A stretch of DNA of 64,000 bases from Lysinibacillus timonensis (GCF_900291985.1 NZ_LT985980.1:434001-498000), one strand, 5' to 3'. Positions 52,368 to 61,047 are shown, numbered from the stretch's first letter. A program made the numbers and translations. Notes: a model not told the origin generated them from the letters alone.

Positions 52368-53168
52368 TTATTGACCTCTTTTACCAATTTTCAACATAAC
52401 CATTGTAATATCATCTTTTTGAGGTAATCCTTCGGTATATTGATTCACAGTTTCGATTACAGACTTCTCTATTTCTTTAACATTTTTAGAAACGACCGAT
52501 TTTAGCAAAACAGATAACCGGTCCACTTTAAACATATCCCCACTTTTATTAACAGCTTCAATGATACCATCAGTGTACATGAATACGAGATCCCCTTCTG
52601 ATAATGAAATTGTTTTTTCTTGGTAGATTTGGTTTGGTAGACCACCTAGCATAATCCCTTTTACAGATGGGACACGTACCTTGTTTTGATTACGCTTTAT
52701 GATTTCTGGTAATGAATGTCCCGCACAAGCATACGTAAAGGTTCCCGCATCTGAATCCCAGTCAGCACAAAAAACCGTAACAAATGAATGAAGCGTGCGT
52801 AAATCTTTAAAGATTGCATTATTCATCGCTTTTAACGTATCTCCCGGTCCTTTGGTTGATCCGGCTGCAGCTCGAAATGCACCACGCGTTAAAATCATTA
52901 ACATGGCGGCAGGAATCCCTTTGCCCATAACATCACCAATAATTATCCGCATTTTCCCATTCGAAAGGGGGTAGAAATCGAAATAGTCCCCCCCTATTAA
53001 TCTCGCAGGAATTGAGATGCCTGACAGTTCATCATGCTCTAATGTTGGTTTATCAGCATTCAATAATGTTGACTGAATATTCTTCGCCAAATTAATCTCA
53101 CGTTCTAGTGATTTTCTTTGAAAATCAATCGATTTAATATCGTGAAATAACTCACGGTTTAGTTGCAT
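52368..53168 (-). CDS. SpoIIE/RsbU-type PP2C phosphatase
   Basis: 266 residues. A helical N-terminus (about 1-50, FQRKSLEREINLAKNIQSTL) leads to a PPM/SpoIIE phosphatase: PARLIGGDYFDFYPLSNGKM (metal Asp), IIIGDVMGKGIPAAMLMILT (second metal site), FTYACAGHSLPEI, LVFMYTDGIIEAVN and QKDDITMVMLKI. The helix plus catalytic core is the RsbU/RsbP layout without a sensor domain. It overlaps the preceding STAS gene by 17 bp; GGTGGGG 8 nt before ATG 53168. Likely dephosphorylates one or both STAS proteins of the operon. Confidence 0.9.
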   Translation of the reverse strand: MQLNRELFHDIKSIDFQRKSLEREINLAKNIQSTLLNADKPTLEHDELSGISIPARLIGGDYFDFYPLSNGKMRIIIGDVMGKGIPAAMLMILTRGAFRAAAGSTKGPGDTLKAMNNAIFKDLRTLHSFVTVFCADWDSDAGTFTYACAGHSLPEIIKRNQNKVRVPSVKGIMLGGLPNQIYQEKTISLSEGDLVFMYTDGIIEAVNKSGDMFKVDRLSVLLKSVVSKNVKEIEKSVIETVNQYTEGLPQKDDITMVMLKIGKRGQ

Positions 53169-53487
53169 GATTATCGTCCCCACCTAGTAGAGAATTTTTT
53201 ACATCAAATACACCGATTGTTTCAAAAAGGTAAATGATTTCATCTGACATTCCGGTAAATTGTACTTTGATATTTAAACTAGCAGCATTGTGAAGAATTG
53301 AAATAATGGCACCGATTCCCGTTGAGTCAATAAACTCCAGCTCAGTAAAATCAATTTCAATGTCTGTAACTGAATCAGCGATTTTTTGATTGAGTTTAAA
53401 GGTATCAATCGTTGCGAAGTCTAGTATTCCTATTATCTTAAAAACCTGCTTAGTTCCTTCTACAATACTTTCTACTGTTAAAAGCAT
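53152..53487 (-). CDS. STAS-domain anti-anti-sigma-like protein (second copy)
   Basis: 111 residues: GTKQVFKIIGILDFATIDTF, VTDIEIDFTELEFIDSTGIG (phospho-acceptor Ser in DSTGIG) and EIIYLFETIGVFDVKNSL. ATG 53487 has AGGGGTG 6 nt upstream. Lies between the HAMP sensor (11-bp gap) and the phosphatase (17-bp overlap). Only about a quarter identical by eye to the STAS protein at 49809, so the two are probably not interchangeable. Confidence 0.85.
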   Translation of the reverse strand: MLLTVESIVEGTKQVFKIIGILDFATIDTFKLNQKIADSVTDIEIDFTELEFIDSTGIGAIISILHNAASLNIKVQFTGMSDEIIYLFETIGVFDVKNSLLGGDDNHATKP

Positions 53488-53498
53488 GATGTACACCC

Positions 53499-55100
53499 CT
53501 ATTTAAGTTTAAACTTATCCATATTCTTGAATAGCGTATGTGAGATTTCGGATAACTCCACTGATTGAGATTGTAACGATTTAATTAAATCGGAAAGTGT
53601 AATCGTGATATCTGTCGTTGATTGTGCACGATTGTTCGTTAATGTTCTGACATGTTCTACTTTTGTGAGAACTACTTCTACATCTTCTGTTTTAGGCATC
53701 AGTTGCAATTTCTCTTCTAACATATCTAAAAAGTCCATAATCTCAAAAGCATCCTCACGAGCTTTAGAGGTTAAGTCAATCGAAATTTCGTACACTTTTT
53801 CAGCTGACTCACTTGCTTCAACTTTTAAATCAGCAGAAAGCATTTGCACTTTTTCTGCTTGTTTCGTCGTATCCTTTAACACTGAATTTAACGTATTAGT
53901 CATTCGATTAGCACTTGTTGATAAATCTGCTAATTCTCCTTTATCTTTTACATTGCTTTGAGTCGTGAAATCTCCTGACTCCAATGTCTTTATTTGTGAT
54001 ATGATCACTTGAATATTCTTATAGATTTTGCTGAAGAATCTAGTAGATAAGATAAATAGTGCTACTAATGAAAGCAAACTAAACCCTAGAAGGATATACG
54101 ACATATTTTTTAACGGTTCACTTAATAAATCATAATCTAACCCAACATAAATGACTCTGCCGTCTTCGATTGGAATAAACATCTTGTAGTATGTATGTCC
54201 GTCTTGTTCAACAATATATGAAATCCTTTGAAGATTATCTGCTAAACTAATTAATATTTCCTGATCCCTATCTGTTTCAGATTGGAAATTACCATATTCC
54301 ACTTTTTTCCAAAGCTCTGTCTTTATATCTAATACGGATGGGTCAGCATAAACCTTTGGCGTTAAAACTGCTATTTCTTCAACATATTTATTTGACTCTA
54401 ACACACTTTCAATCCAGGTATTGGGTCCAACCTTTTGAGTAAATTGGTATACTTCATTTGCCTCAAAGAAAGGGTTTATAATGTAATCTTTATTTTCTGG
54501 TAAATAATAACCATATTTAAAAAAAGTTGGCTTATCATTATGTGATCCTGAAGGAGCTATAGGCAACATTATTGAGTCTTCATCAATATAAGTTTTAAAA
54601 GGAGCTTGCACATCCTTACCGTGCATCAAATTAAATATCATCTTATAACTTGGAGATTCTTCACCTAAGTACTCCTTAAAGTTAAATCCAATATCTAATG
54701 GGTCAGTTGATCTTACTCCTTTTATACCCTCTCCTTGGTCACTAAGTAAAGTTATACCTGCAATGTTGAATTCCTCTTTTAAAGCCACTAACTCCTCATC
54801 AGTAATACTATCTAAATCTTTATCACCTAATCTATCATTGATACGTTGTGCTATTGATTTTAACCTCAGATCTAGTTGTAACTCAATAGCCTCAGTTGCT
54901 GCTTGAGTTTCAAGTATACCTTGCTCTATACTTTTACTTACTTTAAAAGCTTCAGTTGCAACATCAGAATCTATTTTCATACTCAAATACATATATTGAA
55001 ATACTGCTGAGCAACTTAATATAATTAATAGAACAATTAACATTCTAGTTGTAAATTGTCTTTTTAATGTGCTATTTGTCTGTTTTATTAGTTCTACCAT
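53499..55100 (-). CDS. Membrane sensor with HAMP and coiled-coil output
   Basis: 533 residues: N-terminal span (about 19-38), a long extracytoplasmic ligand domain (about 40-335, with AQRINDRLGDKDLDSITDEE and TFFKYGYYLPENKDYIINPF, cache-like), second span (about 337-357), HAMP (about 358-410, SGDFTTQSNVKDKGELADLS), then a coiled coil (about 410-533). The C-terminal part lacks the conserved methyl-accepting hairpin tip, so it is not an ordinary chemoreceptor. Starts after GAAGGGA. Sits just before STAS and phosphatase, so it is the likely input of the partner switch. Confidence 0.75.
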   Translation of the reverse strand: MVELIKQTNSTLKRQFTTRMLIVLLIILSCSAVFQYMYLSMKIDSDVATEAFKVSKSIEQGILETQAATEAIELQLDLRLKSIAQRINDRLGDKDLDSITDEELVALKEEFNIAGITLLSDQGEGIKGVRSTDPLDIGFNFKEYLGEESPSYKMIFNLMHGKDVQAPFKTYIDEDSIMLPIAPSGSHNDKPTFFKYGYYLPENKDYIINPFFEANEVYQFTQKVGPNTWIESVLESNKYVEEIAVLTPKVYADPSVLDIKTELWKKVEYGNFQSETDRDQEILISLADNLQRISYIVEQDGHTYYKMFIPIEDGRVIYVGLDYDLLSEPLKNMSYILLGFSLLSLVALFILSTRFFSKIYKNIQVIISQIKTLESGDFTTQSNVKDKGELADLSTSANRMTNTLNSVLKDTTKQAEKVQMLSADLKVEASESAEKVYEISIDLTSKAREDAFEIMDFLDMLEEKLQLMPKTEDVEVVLTKVEHVRTLTNNRAQSTTDITITLSDLIKSLQSQSVELSEISHTLFKNMDKFKLK

Positions 55101-55106
55101 ATAGGT

Positions 55107-56558
55107 TTATCCCTTCATAAATTGATCTATTAATTTCAGTTTATCTACCTTTCCATGAGTTAAAGGTAAATCATCAATAAATATTACTTTATCTGGGATT
55201 TTATAGGATGATATTCGTCCCGAACAATACGAACGAATATCTGTTGCCGTTACCCCCTCAGCAATAACAAAAGCAACTACTTGTTCACCATATATATGAT
55301 GAGGGACACCGACAACAGCGACATTTACTATTCCTTCTATATTTTGAAGGAAGCTTTCCACTTCGCTAGAAACTACTTGTTGACCACCCTTCTTAATAAC
55401 ATCCTTCTTTCGACCTACTATCTTGAAGACCCTATCAGAAGTAAACTCTACTAAGTCTCCAGTCTTGAACCAGCCGTTTTCAAAAGCTTGTTCTGTTAAA
55501 ATAGGGTTATTATAGTATTGTGAAAACATTCCTTCTGTTTTTAATAATAACTCTCCTTCTAGGATTTTATGTTCTGCTCCTTTTACCAATACAAACTCTA
55601 AATCATCTAAACGACTATTCGAATCAATATATCCATTAGCAATAGAACCCGCTTCTGAACTACCATAATGGGATACAAATTTGCATTTCTCCATCAGAGG
55701 AAAACTATTGGCAAAGTTTGGGGATATTTTCTCCCCTACAACGCATACTAATTCTAAGTTTTTAAGGACTTCAGGTTTTATCTTACTTGCAAAATTATAG
55801 ATTGATTTAAAGATTGAAGGTGTTGTCGAGAATTTATTACAGTTCGTCTTTTCCATAGTGTCAATAATTTTTAATAAATCAAATTCATCAGATACAACAA
55901 GGTTTGCTCCAGCCTTTAAAACTGTATTTGAGGAAACGACCCAATAAAATGAACTAGTTGCAGAGTATATAAACATATTATCTGACGGTTTTAATTCATA
56001 AGCTTCTGCTAAACAACGACAGGTATAGTCGAACCCACCATCCTCACATACAATTCCTTTCGGTTCTCCAGTGCTTCCTGAAGTGAATGTTATATAACCA
56101 CCTGAAAGCTTAGACAAATTCTTAGTTGAAGAACCAAAAGAATGTTCATCCCAAGTTATAAAATCATCTGTAGTAAATATTGTAGTTTTTGTTTCGAAAT
56201 TGTTAGCCCACTGACACATTATACCTGAAAAATGAAAACCAACACTAACGTTAACTGAAAAAATAATGTGTGGGTCTAGTGAATTAAGTACCTTTGTTAA
56301 ATCATCTGATTTAAACTGTAAACTAAGAGGTACAACTGTACCATTAAGTTTGTTAATTGCATGGAATAATGCAATATAATTTTTGATGGAATCAACTAAA
56401 ATAGCAACTTTTTTTCCTTCAAGGTTAGAATGGCCTAGCATCTCTTCATATTTACTAACTAATTCCCTTAATTCTCCTGCAGTATGCTCAGTATTAAATG
56501 TTGATAAAGAGATATTATCTTTACTTATACCTTCTAAAACATTTGTATAGAAATTCAT
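55107..56558 (-). CDS. AMP-forming acyl/aminoacyl ligase (ANL superfamily)
   Basis: 483 residues. Core motifs: GGYITFTSGSTGEPKGIVCE (A3, P-loop), FVSHYGSSEAGSIANG (A5), NGWFKTGDLVEF (A7, with the Asp that binds ribose), RVFKIVGRKKDVIKKGGQQV (A8 hinge) and LPLTHGKVDKLKL (A10 with catalytic Lys). It starts in an ATGA overlap with the acyl carrier protein gene, which strongly suggests that it loads that carrier. Short for a fatty-acyl ligase; closer to NRPS-like free-standing A domains or small-molecule acid ligases. Substrate unknown. Confidence 0.85.
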   Translation of the reverse strand: MNFYTNVLEGISKDNISLSTFNTEHTAGELRELVSKYEEMLGHSNLEGKKVAILVDSIKNYIALFHAINKLNGTVVPLSLQFKSDDLTKVLNSLDPHIIFSVNVSVGFHFSGIMCQWANNFETKTTIFTTDDFITWDEHSFGSSTKNLSKLSGGYITFTSGSTGEPKGIVCEDGGFDYTCRCLAEAYELKPSDNMFIYSATSSFYWVVSSNTVLKAGANLVVSDEFDLLKIIDTMEKTNCNKFSTTPSIFKSIYNFASKIKPEVLKNLELVCVVGEKISPNFANSFPLMEKCKFVSHYGSSEAGSIANGYIDSNSRLDDLEFVLVKGAEHKILEGELLLKTEGMFSQYYNNPILTEQAFENGWFKTGDLVEFTSDRVFKIVGRKKDVIKKGGQQVVSSEVESFLQNIEGIVNVAVVGVPHHIYGEQVVAFVIAEGVTATDIRSYCSGRISSYKIPDKVIFIDDLPLTHGKVDKLKLIDQFMKG

Positions 56559-56794
56559 TCTACTGTACCATCCAATACAATTTTGTATAAACCACCAACA
56601 GTACCAATTTTGTCGGAATTCTCAATGAAGTAACTAAACGAAATTTGATAATAATCCGCTAAACTAGTAGTCAAGTTTACAATTTGAAGTGAATCTAGAT
56701 TTAACTCATCTCTTAACATAGTATCCTCTGAGACCTCATTTTCCTCAAGTTCTAATAATTCGAAAAATGTCTTAGTAAAATCATTAAACGTCAT
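56555..56794 (-). CDS. Acyl/peptidyl carrier protein
   Basis: 79 residues from ATG 56794, 10 nt after AAAGGAG (a longer upstream reading overlaps the previous gene and is not used). LRDELNLDSLQIVNLTTSLA holds the phosphopantetheine Ser (residue about 35) in the (L)DSL motif. Overlaps the ligase by 4 bp and the hydrolase by 11 bp. A dedicated discrete carrier rather than the housekeeping ACP of fatty acid synthesis, judging by the operon. Confidence 0.85.
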   Translation of the reverse strand: MTFNDFTKTFFELLELEENEVSEDTMLRDELNLDSLQIVNLTTSLADYYQISFSYFIENSDKIGTVGGLYKIVLDGTVE

Positions 56795-57869
56795 TGATAT
56801 TAACTCCTTTAAACCATTCCGCAGAACGTTGTCGAATTTCATGTAATTTATAATTACAACAGTGACCTTCATCTTCATAGGTAATAAAACGTTTTTCTTG
56901 TTTAAATTGATTATATGCATTAACTAAGTCTTCTTCACTAATTAATAAGTCCTTACCTCCATGAAACACTAAAATATTATTTATATTTGATACTTCTTCA
57001 AATGAAGGTAGATGTCCAACTTCAAAGTCAACTAACATATTACTGATGCGTTCTTTAAAATAGTCTGGTAGTTTCACAGCTGATGTATATTTAGTAGGTG
57101 GACTTACTGTTACAATTTTTGATACTAGAGGATGTTTACTTCCCTCTATCGCCCAAGCTCCACCTGAACTTGTCCCAAATAGATTAATATTTAAATTTGG
57201 AAACTCATTATGTGTATATTCAACAATCCCCTTCATGAAATGATTCCATGATTCAAAGTCAGCTTTATGCCCATTAATAAGTAAGGTCTCCCCTTGACCT
57301 GCACCATCAAAACTAACAACTACAAAACCTTCCTCAGCAAAGTCTTTTTCATACAAATAAAATTCTTCTTTGGTACAATCTGTTGGCGTTATAAGTAATA
57401 CCACTCCATAAACTTGGCGTGCTGGTATACGAATACGCCCCTCATAATCTTTGTTGTTAATAGCTAAGGTATGATATGTTATTTCATCTTTAGAAACTTT
57501 GTCAGCATAATAGAACTGCTCAAGACAACGTCTATACCATTCTACTCTAGAACCTGAAGGTAAAGGAAATACCCATTGAATCAAATTATAATAGATTCCT
57601 GCTTTACGATAATGATATTCAGCCATATTAGTATCGCTTTTAATATCATACTCTTTGGCAGTATCATAATGCTCTAATGCTTTTGACTCTAAAGTCTTTA
57701 TCCACCCCTCTAAGTTAATCATTTTTGACTTATTCTCGTTTATAAATTTTTCTTCTATACCATGAACAATCCACCGATCCCAAAAACCATTATCCAAAAC
57801 ACTTGCTAAAATTGTTTTCTCAATGATGACATCAGTTGTTAATTTACTATTACTTTCAACTTTCCCCAT
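56784..57869 (-). CDS. Alpha/beta hydrolase (FrsA/DUF1100-like)
   Basis: 361 residues. A long helical N-terminal cap (about 1-135, with YHYRKAGIYYNLIQWVFPLP) precedes an alpha/beta hydrolase: GVVLLITPTDCTKEEF, VVVSFDGAGQGE (oxyanion loop), FGTSSGGAWAIEG (nucleophile Ser in GTSSG), FHGGKDLL (Asp) and DEGHCCNY (His). The cap-plus-core arrangement recalls 2,6-dihydropseudooxynicotine hydrolase and FrsA. Between ATPase and ACP genes with 14- and 11-bp overlaps, so it probably releases or transfers the carrier-bound product (inference). Confidence 0.8.
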   Translation of the reverse strand: MGKVESNSKLTTDVIIEKTILASVLDNGFWDRWIVHGIEEKFINENKSKMINLEGWIKTLESKALEHYDTAKEYDIKSDTNMAEYHYRKAGIYYNLIQWVFPLPSGSRVEWYRRCLEQFYYADKVSKDEITYHTLAINNKDYEGRIRIPARQVYGVVLLITPTDCTKEEFYLYEKDFAEEGFVVVSFDGAGQGETLLINGHKADFESWNHFMKGIVEYTHNEFPNLNINLFGTSSGGAWAIEGSKHPLVSKIVTVSPPTKYTSAVKLPDYFKERISNMLVDFEVGHLPSFEEVSNINNILVFHGGKDLLISEEDLVNAYNQFKQEKRFITYEDEGHCCNYKLHEIRQRSAEWFKGVNINDV

Positions 57870-58788
57870 TTTCTTCCACTCCCTTAAAAATTAGAACTAT
57901 TGTCGAGCCACTCGATGATGTTTTTAGTAAAACACGGGTTGAGAGTTTTAACATTAATGTAAAGCCTTGTCCTAATGACCTTTTTGTTGAGTAACCTGGC
58001 ATTAGGACTGTATAAGGTAATATTTTTAGTGGGAAACCTTCCCCTTCATCTTCTATGAGAATATTTAAAGATTGACCGCTCATCGTTATTAAAAGTCGTC
58101 CATTTTTAGCGTGTTTTAATATATTTGTAATGGCTTCAGAAATAAGTAAGATGTAGCTCGTCACTTTAGTTGACGAAATCCCTTCTTCAAGTAATTTTTC
58201 TTTAGCTTTATTTCTCACTAAAGGCACGTCTTCTTTCACTACAACCGGCTCATCTAGAAGTATTCTCTCATTCTTAAATTTCTCAATGTCTTCTTCTTTA
58301 CTTAATAAAAATTTTCCATGGCTCGCAGCATGGAGCACATCTCTGTAAATTTCCCATTCTTTGTCATCTTCGCTAATTTCTCTAATAGGTTCGTTCTTTA
58401 AATTGAAGTATATATGATTATTTTCTTTCAATAACTCATAAACTTCTAAAAGATTTTTATGATAGGTAGAAGATAATTGCATATCCTTTATATTTAAATA
58501 AACATCCTCGTCGTTTTCCAACCAAGCGACGAGGCGATCAGCAAGATAATAAAGATATTCCTCTTCTATCTCTAAATTCAATTTAGTTAGGTCTATGTTT
58601 AATACATCCGTAATTAATTTACCGTGTTCACATTGCTGCACTCCAACAAATTGACCTAATTTATTTGCAATCCATCCTACAACAGATACTCTTTGATGAT
58701 CCTCTAACGAATGGATTGTGTTGGGGACTACAGGCATTGCTGGAATTTTTTCTTTTCCCTTTAGCAATCTTCCAAATAGCGGATTCAT
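57856..58788 (-). CDS. RsbT/RsbW-like ATPase with unknown N-terminal domain
   Basis: 310 residues. The last 110 residues are a GHKL/HATPase of the anti-sigma kinase type: ILLISEAITNILKHAKNGRL (N box, Asn ligand for Mg), NILIEDEGEGFPL (G1 box) and PGYSTKRSLGQGFTLM (G2 box, RsbT-like GYST-x-x-x-LG-x-G). The first 190 residues have no domain I can name, but include LYYLADRLVAWLENDEDVYL, and could bind a ligand or partner. GGGAGTGG precedes ATG 58788. It is the predicted kinase of the operon's STAS proteins. Confidence 0.75.
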   Translation of the reverse strand: MNPLFGRLLKGKEKIPAMPVVPNTIHSLEDHQRVSVVGWIANKLGQFVGVQQCEHGKLITDVLNIDLTKLNLEIEEEYLYYLADRLVAWLENDEDVYLNIKDMQLSSTYHKNLLEVYELLKENNHIYFNLKNEPIREISEDDKEWEIYRDVLHAASHGKFLLSKEEDIEKFKNERILLDEPVVVKEDVPLVRNKAKEKLLEEGISSTKVTSYILLISEAITNILKHAKNGRLLITMSGQSLNILIEDEGEGFPLKILPYTVLMPGYSTKRSLGQGFTLMLKLSTRVLLKTSSSGSTIVLIFKGVEENGES

Positions 58789-58803
58789 GGTGTCCACTCC
58801 CTA

Positions 58804-59526
58804 TTATAGGATGCCTAAAGGTGGCGTAATTGTAACTTCCTCTACTACCACCCCTTCTGGTTGGCACAAGATTGAAGCAATATGTTTCGCAATTACATCC
58901 TGCGGTATCATTTTTGTTTTATCGGGGTGATTCTCAATATTGTCCCAAAAAGTTGTACTTGTCGAACCTGGTAATACATTCGTTACATAAACTCCCAGTT
59001 TTCGTAACTCTAACTGCATTACTTTTGATAATCCGAGCAAACCGAATTTTGATGCAGAATAACCTGAATTTCCTTCAAGTACCGTGTTACCTGCAATTGA
59101 ATTTATATTAATAATTTGACCTTGCTTGTTGTTTACCATATGTTCAGCAAAATACTTCGAAGTGATAAATGTCCCCCTCAAATTAACAGAAATCATTCGG
59201 TCAAATTCTTCTGTTGTCAATTCTAAAAAAGAGTTAAATGTACCATATCCAGCGGAGTTTATTAGTGCATCAATCTTACCGAACGTTGACACGCCAACGT
59301 TAAAAAACTCCTGTACTGATTTTTCATCTTCTACATTTAAGTATTGGTAGGCCACTTTCGTAGAAATTAAATTCGCAAATTCGCTTAAATTTTCAATACT
59401 TCTTGCACCAAGTAATAGATTCGCACCGAGGGAAGATAGAAGGATCGCAGTTTCTTTACCAATTCCCTTCGAAGCACCAGTAATCGCAACGGTTTTCCCT
59501 TTTAGGCTGTTCGCATCAAATAACAT
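58804..59526 (-). CDS. Short-chain dehydrogenase/reductase (sepiapterin-reductase-like role proposed)
   Basis: 240 residues, classical SDR: KTVAITGASKGIGKETAILL (NADP-type TGxxxGIG), ALINSAGYGTFNSF, INSIAGNTVLEGNSGYSASK (catalytic Ser-Tyr-Lys), LGVYVTNVLPGSTSTTFW. It overlaps the PTPS gene by 11 bp. In animals and some bacteria, sepiapterin reductase is an SDR that reduces the 6-pyruvoyl product of PTPS; the operon position suggests the same here, but the SDR sequence alone does not prove the substrate. Confidence 0.8.
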   Translation of the reverse strand: MLFDANSLKGKTVAITGASKGIGKETAILLSSLGANLLLGARSIENLSEFANLISTKVAYQYLNVEDEKSVQEFFNVGVSTFGKIDALINSAGYGTFNSFLELTTEEFDRMISVNLRGTFITSKYFAEHMVNNKQGQIININSIAGNTVLEGNSGYSASKFGLLGLSKVMQLELRKLGVYVTNVLPGSTSTTFWDNIENHPDKTKMIPQDVIAKHIASILCQPEGVVVEEVTITPPLGIL

Positions 59527-60340
59527 AATCACCCTCACCTAAATATTCAAAGTAATTTTTTTCTGTTTCCCAAATACCAATTTTATGTAAATTTGGAATA
59601 TGAGGTTTTAGTAAATTGTAAAACACCATAGCTACTACTTCAGATGTCGGATTTAGATCTTTAAATTCTTCGGTATCCAAGTTTAAATGCATATGATCAA
59701 ATTTATCCAAGATTTCTCGCTCTACGAGTGCATCTAGATCAGCTAAATTGATAATCATACCAGTTTCGGGTGAAGGCACCCCTTTTACTTGAACATCTAC
59801 AAAATAGTTGTGTCCATGTCCATGTGGATTGTTACATTTACCGAATAGTTGTTGATTTTCTTCGTCCGTTAAATGAATACTATGTAGTCGATGTGCAGCA
59901 GAGAAATGGTATTGTCTCGTCAAATAAGTCATTTCATCGATTTTCCTTTCAGCGTTTAAATAATGATTTTCATGTAGACGCAAATTGAATAGTTCACATC
60001 CTACAAATCGATCCTTTAAAGAATCCCAAATATAATTGACTATATTTTCTGTAGTAGGCAAGTTATGGATGAAATATGGATGTTGTCGATCTAAAAATTT
60101 ACCATCCAGTTCTTCAGCTAAAAAGGAATTTACGATATGCTTTATGTCTGTTGTGTTCACTACGATGCCTGAGTCCATGTTAAGCTTTCCTCGTACCATT
60201 ACTTCAAGCTTGTAATCATGCCCATGTCCATTAGGATAATTGCATTTACCAAACGTTTCTCTATTACGTTCTTTACTCCAGCTAGGAACGTTGTAAGTGT
60301 GAGTAGCTGAAAAGTCTACTCTCCTTGATAAATAAAGCAC
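59516..60340 (-). CDS. Tandem-duplicated 6-pyruvoyltetrahydropterin synthase (QueD/PTPS family)
   Basis: 274 residues from GTG 60340 (AAGGAGG upstream), two PTPS/QueD domains in one chain. Domain 1 (about 1-130): RVDFSATHTYNVPSW, FGKCNYPNGHGHDYKLEV, HNLPTTENIVNYIW, NLRLHENHYL. Domain 2 (about 140-274): YHFSAAHRLHSIHL, FGKCNNPHGHGHNYFVDV, LNPTSEVVAMVFYNL, IGIWETEKNYF. Each has the catalytic Cys in FGKCN and the His pair for zinc. Family members are normally single-domain and hexameric; a fused dimer is unusual. With FolE it can make 6-pyruvoyl-tetrahydropterin. Confidence 0.9.
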   Translation of the reverse strand: MLYLSRRVDFSATHTYNVPSWSKERNRETFGKCNYPNGHGHDYKLEVMVRGKLNMDSGIVVNTTDIKHIVNSFLAEELDGKFLDRQHPYFIHNLPTTENIVNYIWDSLKDRFVGCELFNLRLHENHYLNAERKIDEMTYLTRQYHFSAAHRLHSIHLTDEENQQLFGKCNNPHGHGHNYFVDVQVKGVPSPETGMIINLADLDALVEREILDKFDHMHLNLDTEEFKDLNPTSEVVAMVFYNLLKPHIPNLHKIGIWETEKNYFEYLGEGDYVI

Positions 60341-60357
60341 TTGGGTTTCCTCCTTCT

Positions 60358-60969
60358 TTAGTTCCTAGAAATGGATCTTTCAAATTCTTCACAAAGGGAA
60401 ACATTCTGCTCAAATAAACCTTTTTTAATCGTTGTTACTGTTTTAGTACCTGGTTTTTTTACACCACGTGCACACATGCAAAGATGTTCCGCTTCAAGTG
60501 TAACAATTACTCCTTTAGGCTGTAACACGTTTTCGATAGCATTTGCAATTTGAGTTGTCATTCGTTCTTGAACTTGAGGGCGTTGAGATGTCAATTCGAC
60601 TAATCTTGCAAATTTGGATAAGCCGATTACACGACCATTTGGGATGTACCCAATGTGTGCTTTCCCGAAAAATGGGATAATATGATGTTCACAAAATGTG
60701 TAAAATGTAATATCTTTTACGGTTACAATTCCATCGTAATCTTCTGCGAAAGTAGTTGTTAGCGCCGTTTCAGGGTCAACACCTATTCCTTGAAATACTT
60801 CGCGATACATTTTTGCTACTCTTTTAGGGGTATCAAGTAAACCTTCACGAGCTATATCTTCACCTAATTCTGATAGTATAGTTCGTATTGAGTCTTCTAA
60901 AATGTTATTATCTTGAATATCTTCATTAGTTTCTTCATTAATTTTTGGCATTTTTTTAGTATCAATCAT
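60358..60969 (-). CDS. folE: GTP cyclohydrolase I
   Basis: 203 residues with full FolE motifs: LLDTPKRVAKMYREVFQGI, VTVKDITFYTFCEHHIIPFF (zinc Cys and His), KAHIGYIPNGRVIGLSKFAR, RPQVQERMTTQI and EAEHLCMCARGVKKPGTKT (second zinc Cys). It converts GTP to 7,8-dihydroneopterin triphosphate. The 40-residue acidic extension before the core is longer than in most Bacillus FolE. TAGGAG 10 nt before the ATG. Opens the pterin part of the operon; the host may carry a housekeeping folE elsewhere. Confidence 0.93.
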   Translation of the reverse strand: MIDTKKMPKINEETNEDIQDNNILEDSIRTILSELGEDIAREGLLDTPKRVAKMYREVFQGIGVDPETALTTTFAEDYDGIVTVKDITFYTFCEHHIIPFFGKAHIGYIPNGRVIGLSKFARLVELTSQRPQVQERMTTQIANAIENVLQPKGVIVTLEAEHLCMCARGVKKPGTKTVTTIKKGLFEQNVSLCEEFERSISRN

Positions 60970-61047
60970 GTTTACTAGTCTCCTATTAATTTTTTCTAAG
61001 TAATTTCTATCATGTTGTTAAGGATTGTGTTAAAAATCGTCTAAAAA

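Noticed and set aside
53499-55100. Ordinary chemoreceptor
   Set aside because: The methyl-accepting hairpin tip is absent and the neighbours are STAS/PP2C genes.
59516-60340. QueD of queuosine synthesis
   Set aside because: No queC, queE or queF nearby and an SDR overlaps instead; the PTPS reading fits the neighbourhood better, though the family alone cannot exclude it.
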